Position numbers and translations under genes: made by a program. Below are positions 7,701-13,553 of a stretch of 34,337 bases of DNA, piece by piece (positions within the stretch are counted from its first letter, which is position 1; the number at the start of each line of letters is the position of its first letter). The stretch lies in assembly GCA_028703175.1 (NCBI GenBank), contig JAQVNJ010000061.1:1-34337 (forward strand), read 5' to 3'. The DNA is from JAAYCB01 sp012744395. Its GTDB lineage: Bacteria > Planctomycetota > Planctomycetia > Pirellulales > Thermoguttaceae. The notes below the pieces were generated by a model. The model saw only the letters and a program-made list of their open reading frames with translations, ran no database searches and was not told the DNA's origin.

Positions 7701-10211
7701 CCTGGCGAACCCGCCAGGCGCGACGATTCCCGATCGCCTGTCGTCGAGTCGCTGACCATGCACCGGCATGTGATGCAGACGGTCGCGTCGCCGCGACCGG
7801 CTCCCGGCGAGCCCGTGTATCGCCAAGGCGATTCGGTTTGGCTGGTGGGCACCTCAGCCACATCGCAGCCGCTCGGCGAGCAATTGAGCAGCCGCGGTTG
7901 TCGGGTGGAATCGTTCTCGGCCAATCGAGTCCGCGCTGTCCGCGAGCGTCTTCGTGGCGGCGAGACTCCCGGTCACCTGATCTTCCTGGAGGACTCGGCA
8001 GGGGTTTCTCTCGACGCATTCTCGGCATCCGAGAGTTACCTGGAACGATTCGAACTGTGCCGCCTGTGGATCGAATCCTTGGAGAACGCCGGCGCAATTG
8101 CCGGCGCCTCGATTGCCGCCGTGACTCGGCTCGGTGGCGATCTGGGATTCCAGCGCGATGTGCCGGTTTTCAGTGGCGGCGGAATGACCGGGCTGCTGAA
8201 AGGCATACGCCGTGAATACCCGTCGTTGTATGTCAAGGTCGTCGATTTCGACGGGAGTTCGGGCGCTGCCGCCATCGCCAGTGAATTTGTCGCCGAGATG
8301 GACAGCGGGGATCGGCAGCTCGAAGTCGGTATTTGCTCCGCCCAGCGCTGCGTGGTTCAGGCGCTTGCCCAGCCCGTGCCCCAAGGCAGGACCGACCGCA
8401 TCAAGCGGGGCGGCGTGTGGGTCGTATCGGGCGGTGGCCGCGGGGTGACATCCGCCGTGGCGCGCCAGTTGGGAGGCCGCTTCGGCCTGCGACTTCATCT
8501 GCTCGGCACGTCACCCCGCCCCGCGCAGGATGCGGTCTGGAAGGGCCGCAACCAGGACCAACTCCGCGATCTGAAGCGCCGGGTGGCAATCGAGGCACGG
8601 GAAGCCGGCGAGAGCCCTGCACGCTGTTGGAGTCGCATCGAAAAGGCGATCGAATTGGATCGCAACCTCGAGGCCTTCGCCTCGGCTGGAGTCCAGGCCA
8701 CCTACCACGTTTGCGATGTCGGGAATCGGGCTTCGCTGAAGCGGGTGCTTGACCAGATCCGGGCAACGGAGGGGGCAATCGATGGGATCATTCACGGGGC
8801 GGGAATCGAGGCCGCTTGCCGATTCACGCGGAAGCAGCAGGACCTGGTGCGGGCGACGATTGCCTCGAAAAGCGACGGCGCCCTCAACCTGATCGCGTTG
8901 ACGCGCAGCGATCCCCTGGAGTGTTTTGTGAGTTTCGGGTCCACCAGCGGCCGATTCGGCGGCTTGGGGCAGGCCGACTATTCGCTCGCGTCCGATCTGC
9001 TGGCCAAGATCAGCGATCGCCTGGCGGTAGAGCGTCCCGGCTGCAAGGTTCTGACGTTCCACTGGCCGGCCTGGGATGAACTCGGCATGGCTGTCCGCCC
9101 GGAGAGCAAGCTGGCCCTCCAAAGCAGTGGAATCTCCTTCATGCCCGTCAGGGAGGGAGTCGACCACCTGTTCCGGGAACTGTCCACGGACGATCGCCAG
9201 CGCGAGATCCTGATTCTCGACAAGCCGGGGCTTCTCGACACGGACGGGACGATGTCGCGGCGGGTTCCCGCCGACGGCCAACCGCCGACCTCTGGATCGG
9301 CGCGGCGCGTTCCGCCTCCGCGGGCCGCCGGACTCGACTGCTCGCGGGCGTCGTTGATCGCCTCGATGGCGCCCAGCGACCGTCCGGGCCGGTATCTGGC
9401 CCGCTGGCCCCTCGACGCCACGAACGACCCATTCCTGGTCAATCACCGCCTGCGGCAACGGCCGTTCCTTCCGGGAGTCATGTCGCTGGAGGCGATGGTG
9501 GAGGCGGCGGCGATCCTCCGCCCCGCCGCCCGCTTCGTCGGCTTTCGCGACGTACAACTGGTCAACGGCTGGTCGATCGACCCGGCCCGCGACCACGAGG
9601 CGACCCTGGTCCTCACCGAAACGGACGACGGCGTCCGCTGTGAGCTGACCGGAATTCTCTACAACACGCGGCACGAGGTCGTTGAGGAGAATCGGCTTCT
9701 CGCGACGGGCCTCGTCCTGCTGGACGACGAGCCGGCTCTGATCGAGGCCGCCGATCCCGGCAAGCCGATCCTGGACTGGCACCCCTTCCTTTATCCCGAA
9801 GAGTTCGTGATGTTTCACGGGCCGCCCTACCGTACGCTCACCCGGATCGCGTTACAGCACGGCGGAGGCCACGCGATGATTGAAGGTCGCCCCAGAAACG
9901 AGTTGATCGGCGCCCGTTCGGGCGACGGCATGTTGACCGCCGCGGCCGCCCTGGACGGCTGCATGTATGCATGCGGTTCGTTCGTGTTCTTCATGGTCGA
10001 CAAGTCGGTCGAGATCCCGCGGGGCATCGATTCCTATCGGCAGGCAAGATTGCCTCGCGAGGGCGAGAAGTGTGCGCTTCGCCTGTTCTATCGGGGCCCG
10101 GCAGGCAGAGGGAGCCTCTACGACTTCAACCTGGTAGGCGAGCCCGGCGATGCGATTCTCGAAGTCAAGGGGTATCGCTCGGTGCGTCTGGAGAACGGCA
10201 ATGTGGATTGA
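1704..10211 (+). CDS. Iterative type I polyketide / secondary lipid synthase (KS-CLF-AT-ACPn-C45-like-KR-DH)
   Basis: About 2835 residues, counting the 100-N gap as written. Domains in order: an intact KS (about 15-480; Cys224, His356, His396); a second KS fold (about 500-930) in which the Cys is Val708 and the first His is Leu837, as in a chain length factor; a malonyl-type AT (about 1065-1360; Ser1157 in GHSYGE, His1261 in PFHT); at least two ACPs (Ser1519 in LGIDSIKK, the motif typical of PUFA-synthase ACPs); a C45/AAT-like domain (about 1750-1995); a structural plus catalytic KR (NADP site near 2236, Tyr2426); and a hot-dog DH (His2581, Asp2751). No ER or thioesterase is present, so reduction and release must be in trans; candidates flank it. 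I chose the ATG at 1704 because the KS begins about 14 residues later; a longer TTG start at 1620 would add an unconserved leader. The layout resembles PUFA and heterocyst-glycolipid synthases. The product is not predictable from sequence. Confidence 0.93.
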   Translation: MATRKGPSTECGSRNAPLAVVGMACRLPGAASLEEFWQLIASAGDATGALPNEVLDRGLYYDPKPGVRGKSYSAVGGLIPRRPFDNRKCRLPESLLATCDETHLTACEVAFDALADAGHDPHGLPYRRTGVYFGHTCGSLKGGDIVYSIYIEQIAKYLHELESLQHLPRNEIDGIAASIVDEVRARCDHRASAAKINVAAVGLAQTIARAFALDGPAVVVDAACASSLQALALAVRALQLGDIEMAIVGGASNCRSDSLVLFSAARSITADKSRPFDDTANGLVTAEGYVALVVKTLSRALADGDRIQCVIRGIGMAADGRGKSLWAPREEGQKIAMRRAYPEGLLPTDVQYIEAHATSTQVGDVTELKALAGAFPDRGKLPKRIPLGSVKANIGHTLETAGVASLLKAVLAMRQGIIPPIANLSTPNSGIDWDALPFYLPLQAEPWNRPDENTPRRAAVNSFGIGGLNVHVVLEEYLPQITEKLLQQADSPLRRNTAFPEPIAVVGVGAILPGAPDRESFWRLLQDGTDPKSDVPPDRWDSAAFYDPTATRPYCSTSTRGGFISDYRYDWRRHRVPPKQVANANPLQFMLLDATEQALKQSRCLDKGFDRERIGVVVGTEFGGDFANQLQAGLRLPAFGQALRVRLQARGFAASQIDRVVAEYEDYLLAKMPALLDETGSFTSSTLASRITKTFDLKGGALALDAGVGSGLVAVAACIDALRAGACDMMICAAGQRHMDLTAFEALSRFDLLAPGSPGGAFQSGVDGFVPGEGCGALALKRLSDAERDGDEVLAIIHGAGAGSNWREDGRALQDACERALKAANATPKELAMIDVLGAPLDLARVEIERFDRVVGACPMDRPVLLNSLTAQLGHLGGAHGMASLIRAILAAAKGKLPPGLVAPEADRQLPFSRRLQPQRELVRLGSGAPAALGVSSGGDLGCAYHMIVETVEHYAARRAGAAREEPRALAPSAASSQIVRIGAAMWDALEARLGNPRQHGLYDHHKVFTPADRARAAIVCQNAEDFCAKCDKLSRTANINNRAIREHLASLGIFFGIPAATAGRPAFVFPGQGSQYQGMLAELTAGLPEAQAALRTADTALETLGYESFAQLAGAAAEDLATDVWKVQAAMLIADFIVFDTLERFGLRPGIIAGHSYGEYPALVAAQGWSLVDALLATDRRAQTIMQSAQSDGCMAATEAPQEEVQRVLQTIGDGVYIANVNAPSQSVIGGRRPLVASAIEQLKRAGYTTIMLKVPRPFHTPLMAPVREQYRAYLNNVSFRDGIVPVVSTATSRPMIHGREFRESLVAQMTTPVHWRRILDAVLETRPPVVFEVGPRQTITQLNRKNHPDGEVIFLACDAIRRSGAATLLGAVAQADCLGCLDVPARQQATRLPKRGTLLEFDATERRTAKMREKAKAFGEGATTSTGTISASPSDRRPAPAARVTAAASLPAPARPSGDTQALVAPAAAVVAPRTAAAPRADELRKILVEFVVDQTGYPEEIIEFDADLEADLGIDSIKKAQLFGELGDRFQIAPQEHLSLDDFPTLEHVLDFLVVELAGQNGAPPSESGPTARAPDAAPTRGPLAPLPPEAAAAGPLAAAAAPHADELRKILVEFVVDQTGYPEEIIEFDADLEADLGIDSIKKAQXXXXXXXXXXXXXXXXXXXXXXXXXXXXXXXXXXFGELGDRFQIAPQEHLSLDDFPTLEHVLDFLVVELAGQNGAPAATARSAPAPAADEAVEKDDFVKIHVSQGDPSRPGRDRGRALKASIQSEMACLVDFSMTTEDNPQERWPGAWAEEISGLAEGAQVNRMAAVLWNLRGERLSCLRTSFGEIEEPASWPLDRNTVTLVQLRKGCGQDYLTIGRPGRVTGTAGINAARIICSCEPLDEQVAPGDVVAVAVWLHETLGTAETLNDAASRVSALRLRGRWCVAISAAGSGMGSAWRCGGGHPVRDDSARTREQVLLHQGINDHPDELRLFDRCTMAVERVPLDSILGTSPGEPARRDDSRSPVVESLTMHRHVMQTVASPRPAPGEPVYRQGDSVWLVGTSATSQPLGEQLSSRGCRVESFSANRVRAVRERLRGGETPGHLIFLEDSAGVSLDAFSASESYLERFELCRLWIESLENAGAIAGASIAAVTRLGGDLGFQRDVPVFSGGGMTGLLKGIRREYPSLYVKVVDFDGSSGAAAIASEFVAEMDSGDRQLEVGICSAQRCVVQALAQPVPQGRTDRIKRGGVWVVSGGGRGVTSAVARQLGGRFGLRLHLLGTSPRPAQDAVWKGRNQDQLRDLKRRVAIEAREAGESPARCWSRIEKAIELDRNLEAFASAGVQATYHVCDVGNRASLKRVLDQIRATEGAIDGIIHGAGIEAACRFTRKQQDLVRATIASKSDGALNLIALTRSDPLECFVSFGSTSGRFGGLGQADYSLASDLLAKISDRLAVERPGCKVLTFHWPAWDELGMAVRPESKLALQSSGISFMPVREGVDHLFRELSTDDRQREILILDKPGLLDTDGTMSRRVPADGQPPTSGSARRVPPPRAAGLDCSRASLIASMAPSDRPGRYLARWPLDATNDPFLVNHRLRQRPFLPGVMSLEAMVEAAAILRPAARFVGFRDVQLVNGWSIDPARDHEATLVLTETDDGVRCELTGILYNTRHEVVEENRLLATGLVLLDDEPALIEAADPGKPILDWHPFLYPEEFVMFHGPPYRTLTRIALQHGGGHAMIEGRPRNELIGARSGDGMLTAAAALDGCMYACGSFVFFMVDKSVEIPRGIDSYRQARLPREGEKCALRLFYRGPAGRGSLYDFNLVGEPGDAILEVKGYRSVRLENGNVD
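6150..6403 (+). repeat. Tandem ACP-coding repeat, copy 1 (254 bp)
   Basis: This encodes the first complete acyl carrier protein of the synthase, with the phosphopantetheine Ser1519 codon at 6258. The same 254 bases start again at 6525, without a mismatch as far as the assembly gap. The repeat unit including the Ala/Pro linker is 375 bp. Identity at every third codon position means very recent duplication or ongoing gene conversion. Confidence 0.9.
6525..6650 (+). repeat. Tandem ACP-coding repeat, 5' half of the copy before the gap
   Basis: These 126 bases are identical to 6150-6275 and include the Ser codon at 6633. The copy is interrupted after the CAA codon by the assembly gap. Confidence 0.9.
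6651..6750. other. Assembly gap (100 N) inside the ACP repeat
   Basis: Exactly 100 N, the usual placeholder for a gap of unknown length, lies inside identical ACP repeats. The flanking halves (126 and 127 bases) add up to 253 of the 254 bases of the intact copy, so only one base is missing if there are two ACPs. Further identical copies could have been collapsed here. The frame happens to be kept (33 codons plus one base). Confidence 0.97.
6751..6877 (+). repeat. Tandem ACP-coding repeat, 3' half of the last copy
   Basis: These 127 bases match 6277-6403 exactly, after which the linker diverges into the Ala/Pro-rich lead to the C45-like domain. Whether this half belongs to the same copy as 6525-6650 cannot be told across the gap. 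Confidence 0.9.
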
Positions 10212-10911
10212 GCAGCTTCAGCCACTCAGCGACGACGTTTGCCTGGCGCCGGGCGATCCTGGCAGATGGTTGTCGGCGGCCGAGCGGGACCGACTCGCGC
10301 GGATTCGTTCCCCGCAACGGCGAACGGGCTGGCTCGCCGGTCGCCGCCTGGCGAAGGAACTGCTGTGCTCTGTGGACGGCCGAACGTCTCCCGGTCCGGC
10401 TGGGTGGCATATCGAGTCGCGCGACGGTCGCGGACGCCCCGCTCCGCCGCGGGCCTTTCGATGCGGGCGGCTCGTCCCGTGGGTCGTGTCGATTTCCCAT
10501 TCCGACCGGTCCGTTTACGTTGCGGTCAGTACCGCGCGGGGTGTGCGGCTGGGCGTCGACGTCACGCCGGTGCGGCCTTTGAGCGACTCCTTCGCCCGCC
10601 TTTGGCTGACGGACAACGAGCGGCGATGGTGTGCCCGCGATGCAACGGGCCTGCTCCGCTGCCTCGTCTGGTCGGTAAAGGAATCGTGCTACAAGGCCGC
10701 GGGAAACGGCAGTCCGTTTCGTCCGCGGCAAATCGACTGCATGACCGCCACGAACCTGGGGCGCCTGCCATCCAGCGGGCTGTTCGACCGCGGCCCTGTG
10801 CAACGGATCGACGATGGGCATTCCACGGTCGTCTGCCGCATTGTTGGCGGTGAAGTTGCCTCCTCGGTTCTGCTCAGGGCGGGGGGAGAGGCAAGCGGGC
10901 GATTTGCGTAA
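10201..10911 (+). CDS. 4'-phosphopantetheinyl transferase (Sfp/HetI type)
   Basis: A 236-residue protein of the size usual for Sfp-type enzymes. It transfers the phosphopantetheine arm of CoA to the ACP serines, and its dedicated substrate here is likely the tandem ACPs of the synthase. Signature residues are present: Gly-Val-Asp120 in the LGVDV motif, and Trp157-x-x-Lys160-Glu161-x-x-x-Lys165 in the WSVKESCYKA motif. The N-terminal RxxxGR-like segment (WLAGRRLAKELL) also fits. The chosen ATG at 10201 overlaps the last codons and TGA of the synthase gene (10209-10211), which implies coupled translation. The frame is open upstream to 10150 but that lies inside the synthase gene. Confidence 0.9.
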   Translation: MWIEQLQPLSDDVCLAPGDPGRWLSAAERDRLARIRSPQRRTGWLAGRRLAKELLCSVDGRTSPGPAGWHIESRDGRGRPAPPRAFRCGRLVPWVVSISHSDRSVYVAVSTARGVRLGVDVTPVRPLSDSFARLWLTDNERRWCARDATGLLRCLVWSVKESCYKAAGNGSPFRPRQIDCMTATNLGRLPSSGLFDRGPVQRIDDGHSTVVCRIVGGEVASSVLLRAGGEASGRFA

Positions 10912-11027
10912 GAAGACAGGCAGGGGCGCCGCGAACCGGGCCCCAGGAGGCCGCCGAACAGGCGGCCGATCGATTCTCCAGGCGGCTGGTCGCGGACAGG
11001 CGACGAACAGAACGCACGGCGGTTCCT

Positions 11028-11034
11028 AGAAGGA
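11028..11034 (+). promoter_or_regulatory. Shine-Dalgarno AGAAGGA of the enoyl reductase gene
   Basis: A purine-rich AGAAGGA lies seven bases before the ATG at 11042 and supports that start. The rest of the 130-base space after the phosphopantetheinyl transferase gene shows no ORF or hairpin that I could recognise. Confidence 0.7.
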
Positions 11035-11041
11035 TGGGACA

Positions 11042-11806
11042 ATGATCGACTTGACTGGACGGGTTGCCCTCGTAACGGGATCGTCGCGCGGCATCGGCCG
11101 CGCGTGCGCGCTTCGCCTGGCCGAGGCCGGAGCCGACGTGATCGTGAACTACGTCTCCTCCAAGGCAGCGGCCCTGGAGGTCGCCGGGCAGATTCGCGAC
11201 ATCGGGCGGACCGCGGCCGCGGTCCGAGCGGACGTGAGCCAGCGCGACGACGTGGAATCCATGATGGAGTACGTCAAACTCGAGTTCGGCACGCTCGATA
11301 TCCTGGTCAGCAATGCGGCAACCGGCGGATTCCGCCCGCTCGTGGCGACGACGGACCGCAACTTTGACGCGGCGATGCAGATCAATGTCCGGCCCGTGAT
11401 CTACCTGGTGCAGGCCGCACTGCCTCTGCTGGAGCAGTCCGACCACCATGCCAAGGTAATCGCGATATCCAGCCACGGTGCGGTAATCGCCCTGCCGATG
11501 TACGGTACGATCGGCAGTTCCAAGGCCGCCCTGGAAGCCACCATGCGCCATTTCGCATTGGAGCTTGGCGACCGCGGCATCAACTTCAATACCGTTCGCG
11601 CGGGACTCGTCGAGACCGACTCGACCCGCTCGCTGCCGAACTCCGAGGCGGTTTTCGCCGGCCGCATTCACAAGAGCATGACCGGCGAGCGATTCCTGGC
11701 CGACACCGACGTCGCCGATGCCGTGCTGTTTCTCGCCAGTTCGTTGAGCGATCTCGTCCAGGGGGAGACGATTGTGGTCGACGGTGGAGCAGCCATTCAC
11801 ATCTAG
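11042..11806 (+). CDS. FabL-type enoyl-ACP reductase (SDR family)
   Basis: A 254-residue short-chain dehydrogenase with TGSSRGIG at the NADP site. The catalytic spacing is Tyr154-X6-Lys161 (MYGTIGSSK), not the Tyr-X3-Lys of FabG-type ketoreductases. Tyr-X6-Lys is the enoyl reductase signature, and the region after it (SKAALE, then VETD and a Pro-Asn segment) reads like Bacillus FabL. It would reduce the enoyl intermediate left by the synthase DH, NAD(P)H-dependent, in the cytoplasm. The synthase lacks an ER domain, so this gene fills the missing step in trans. An AGAAGGA ribosome site precedes the ATG. A FabG-like reductase with altered spacing is the alternative. Confidence 0.85.
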   Translation: MIDLTGRVALVTGSSRGIGRACALRLAEAGADVIVNYVSSKAAALEVAGQIRDIGRTAAAVRADVSQRDDVESMMEYVKLEFGTLDILVSNAATGGFRPLVATTDRNFDAAMQINVRPVIYLVQAALPLLEQSDHHAKVIAISSHGAVIALPMYGTIGSSKAALEATMRHFALELGDRGINFNTVRAGLVETDSTRSLPNSEAVFAGRIHKSMTGERFLADTDVADAVLFLASSLSDLVQGETIVVDGGAAIHI

Positions 11807-11895
11807 ACGGAAGCGAGACAGGAGGGCGGCGCCCCCGCGCGTCATCCGTGATCGATCAAGAGGTTCAACATCCGCCGGGAATCCAGTCAGCGCCA

Positions 11896-12126
11896 ATGAA
11901 GCTTCCTGATGTCCAACGCGTGTTGATTCTCGGCGCCGGAACGACTGGGGGGCGGATCGCCCTGCAATTCGCCCGGTTCGGTTCGCTCTGTCGACCGGAG
12001 GCGATCTTCACCACGAACCGCTTGAAGGCGGGCGAAATCGCCTCTGGGGCACCCGCTCCGGAAATCGTGGCCGTCGCCCCGGACGAGATCCGCCCGGAGA
12101 TGCTTGTGCCCGGGAGACCGTCATGA
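11896..12126 (+). pseudogene. Internally deleted 3-hydroxyacyl-CoA dehydrogenase remnant
   Basis: A short frame of 76 codons. It begins with a typical NAD-binding start of the 3-hydroxyacyl-CoA dehydrogenase family (VLILGAGTTGGRIALQFARF) and jumps directly to RPEAIFTTN, which in intact members (the IFTTNTS segment) lies roughly 80 residues later. The rest of the Rossmann fold, the catalytic His segment and the C-terminal helical domain are missing. The tail is not recognisable. The frame still ends at 12126, overlapping the ATG (12123) of the next gene, so it may survive as a translational coupler. A GTG at 11848 in the same frame is a possible longer start. It could alternatively be a genuine small protein, which I think less likely. 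Confidence 0.6.
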
Positions 12127-13553
12127 CGACCGACGCGGAATCGGCCCCCCTTCGCGCCGCTGCACACCGGCACGGTCTCCCGGACCGCGGCGGTGACGCG
12201 CCGCTGTTTCCGCTGCCGCTCGTTCCCTTCGAGCGTTACATGGTGGCCGATGATCGCCGCGGTTATCCGATGACGTTTCCCGTCCGCGTTGAACTGGAGG
12301 GGCAGCTTTGCCGCGATGCGCTGGAGGCTGCCCTGGCGGACGCCATCGCCCGCCATCCGCTTCTGAATGCGCGGCTCCGCCGCCGGCGCTTCCGCCGGCA
12401 CTGGGTGGCTGGCGCCGATCCCGTAAGACTCCACTGGGAGACAACCGGCGCCGCCACGGCCTGTCTTCCCGGCCAGCCGCTCGACCTGGCGTCGGAACCG
12501 GGCGTTCGCATCGCCTGCCGTGTGGAAGATCACCGGGTGACCCTGTCCTTGTTGTTTCACCACGCCGCCTGCGACGGCATCGGGGCGCTGCGTTTCATCG
12601 GCGACGTGCTCGCCTTCTACGGCCGCCGCACGTCCGCGGAAGACATCGCTCCGAACCTGTTGCCGATTGAACCGGCCAATCTGCTCGATCGGGGCCGATT
12701 CGATATCCGCCTGCCGGCCGTCGTGTCCGCGAGGGACGTGCTGCTCAGCACGCTGAGAGAGGGCTGGAAGGTCCTCGCGCGGCGTCCCCAGGTGCTCATC
12801 AGCCGTTGCCGCCTGGGGAACGTTGCCGCCTCGCCGTTGTACACGGCCGGGCTCGACGCGCAGACCTACGGCCGCTTCTGCCGCAGAGCGAACGATGCCG
12901 GTGTAACGGTCAATGACTTGTTGCTCCGCGACATGTTCTTGACAGTCCGCGCGTGGAATGATTCCCGCAGCCGGCGCCGCGTTCGGGGCTGGCTGCGGAT
13001 CACGATGCCCACGTCGCTGCGGGGCAGACGCGCCGCGAGAATGCCCGCCACCAATTCGCTGGGGTATGCCTTCGTGACCCGCCGCACGGACGAGTGCGAC
13101 CGGCCCGGGGAACTGCTCACCGGACTCGGTGTGGAGACGAAGCTGATTCGCGATTGGGGCCTGGGAGCCCTGTTCGTCGAGGCGCTCCGCAAGGCCCGGT
13201 TGATCCCCGGTTTGACTGCGTTGGGCGCCCGCTTCAGCCGCCGTTTTTCCACGGTGGTACTCTCCAACCTGGGGGACCCGATCCGCCGTTTCCGGGCCCG
13301 CTTCCCCTGCAATGGGGATCGCCTCCAGGCGGGCAATCTACGGCTGCAGCGGATCTACGGAGCGCCCCCGGTGCGCCCGGGCACGCGCGCCGCAATTGCC
13401 CTGTTCAGTTATGGGAACGAGTTGACGTTGGCGATGATCGTCGATCCGCGTTGGTTTTCGCCGGAGGACGCCGCTGCGTTTCTCCACCAATACCAAAGTC
13501 GGCTCAACCAATCGGCCGACGAAGAACAGCCTGACGTGACGGTCTCCGCATGA
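12123..13553 (+). CDS. Condensation / wax-ester-synthase-like acyltransferase (HHxxxDG)
   Basis: A 476-residue protein of the CoA-dependent acyltransferase superfamily (condensation domains, PapA, WS/DGAT). The active-site motif HHAACDG is intact, with His146, His147, Asp151 and Gly152; His147 would be the general base. The N-terminal half (FERYMVADD and ALADAIARHPLLNARL) and the C-terminal half (MPTSLRG, then a VVLSNLGDP segment) both match the two-lobed fold. These enzymes join an activated acyl chain to an alcohol or amine. Here the likely acyl or alcohol partner is the synthase product after reduction. Its ATG lies in the ATGA overlap with the dehydrogenase remnant, and its TGA overlaps the exporter start, so translation is coupled on both sides. 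Acceptor specificity is not predictable. Confidence 0.8.
   Translation: MTTDAESAPLRAAAHRHGLPDRGGDAPLFPLPLVPFERYMVADDRRGYPMTFPVRVELEGQLCRDALEAALADAIARHPLLNARLRRRRFRRHWVAGADPVRLHWETTGAATACLPGQPLDLASEPGVRIACRVEDHRVTLSLLFHHAACDGIGALRFIGDVLAFYGRRTSAEDIAPNLLPIEPANLLDRGRFDIRLPAVVSARDVLLSTLREGWKVLARRPQVLISRCRLGNVAASPLYTAGLDAQTYGRFCRRANDAGVTVNDLLLRDMFLTVRAWNDSRSRRRVRGWLRITMPTSLRGRRAARMPATNSLGYAFVTRRTDECDRPGELLTGLGVETKLIRDWGLGALFVEALRKARLIPGLTALGARFSRRFSTVVLSNLGDPIRRFRARFPCNGDRLQAGNLRLQRIYGAPPVRPGTRAAIALFSYGNELTLAMIVDPRWFSPEDAAAFLHQYQSRLNQSADEEQPDVTVSA

Noticed and set aside
10150..10200. Longer start for the phosphopantetheinyl transferase
   Set aside because: It lies inside the synthase gene and adds residues unlike the family; ATG 10201 gives the normal length.
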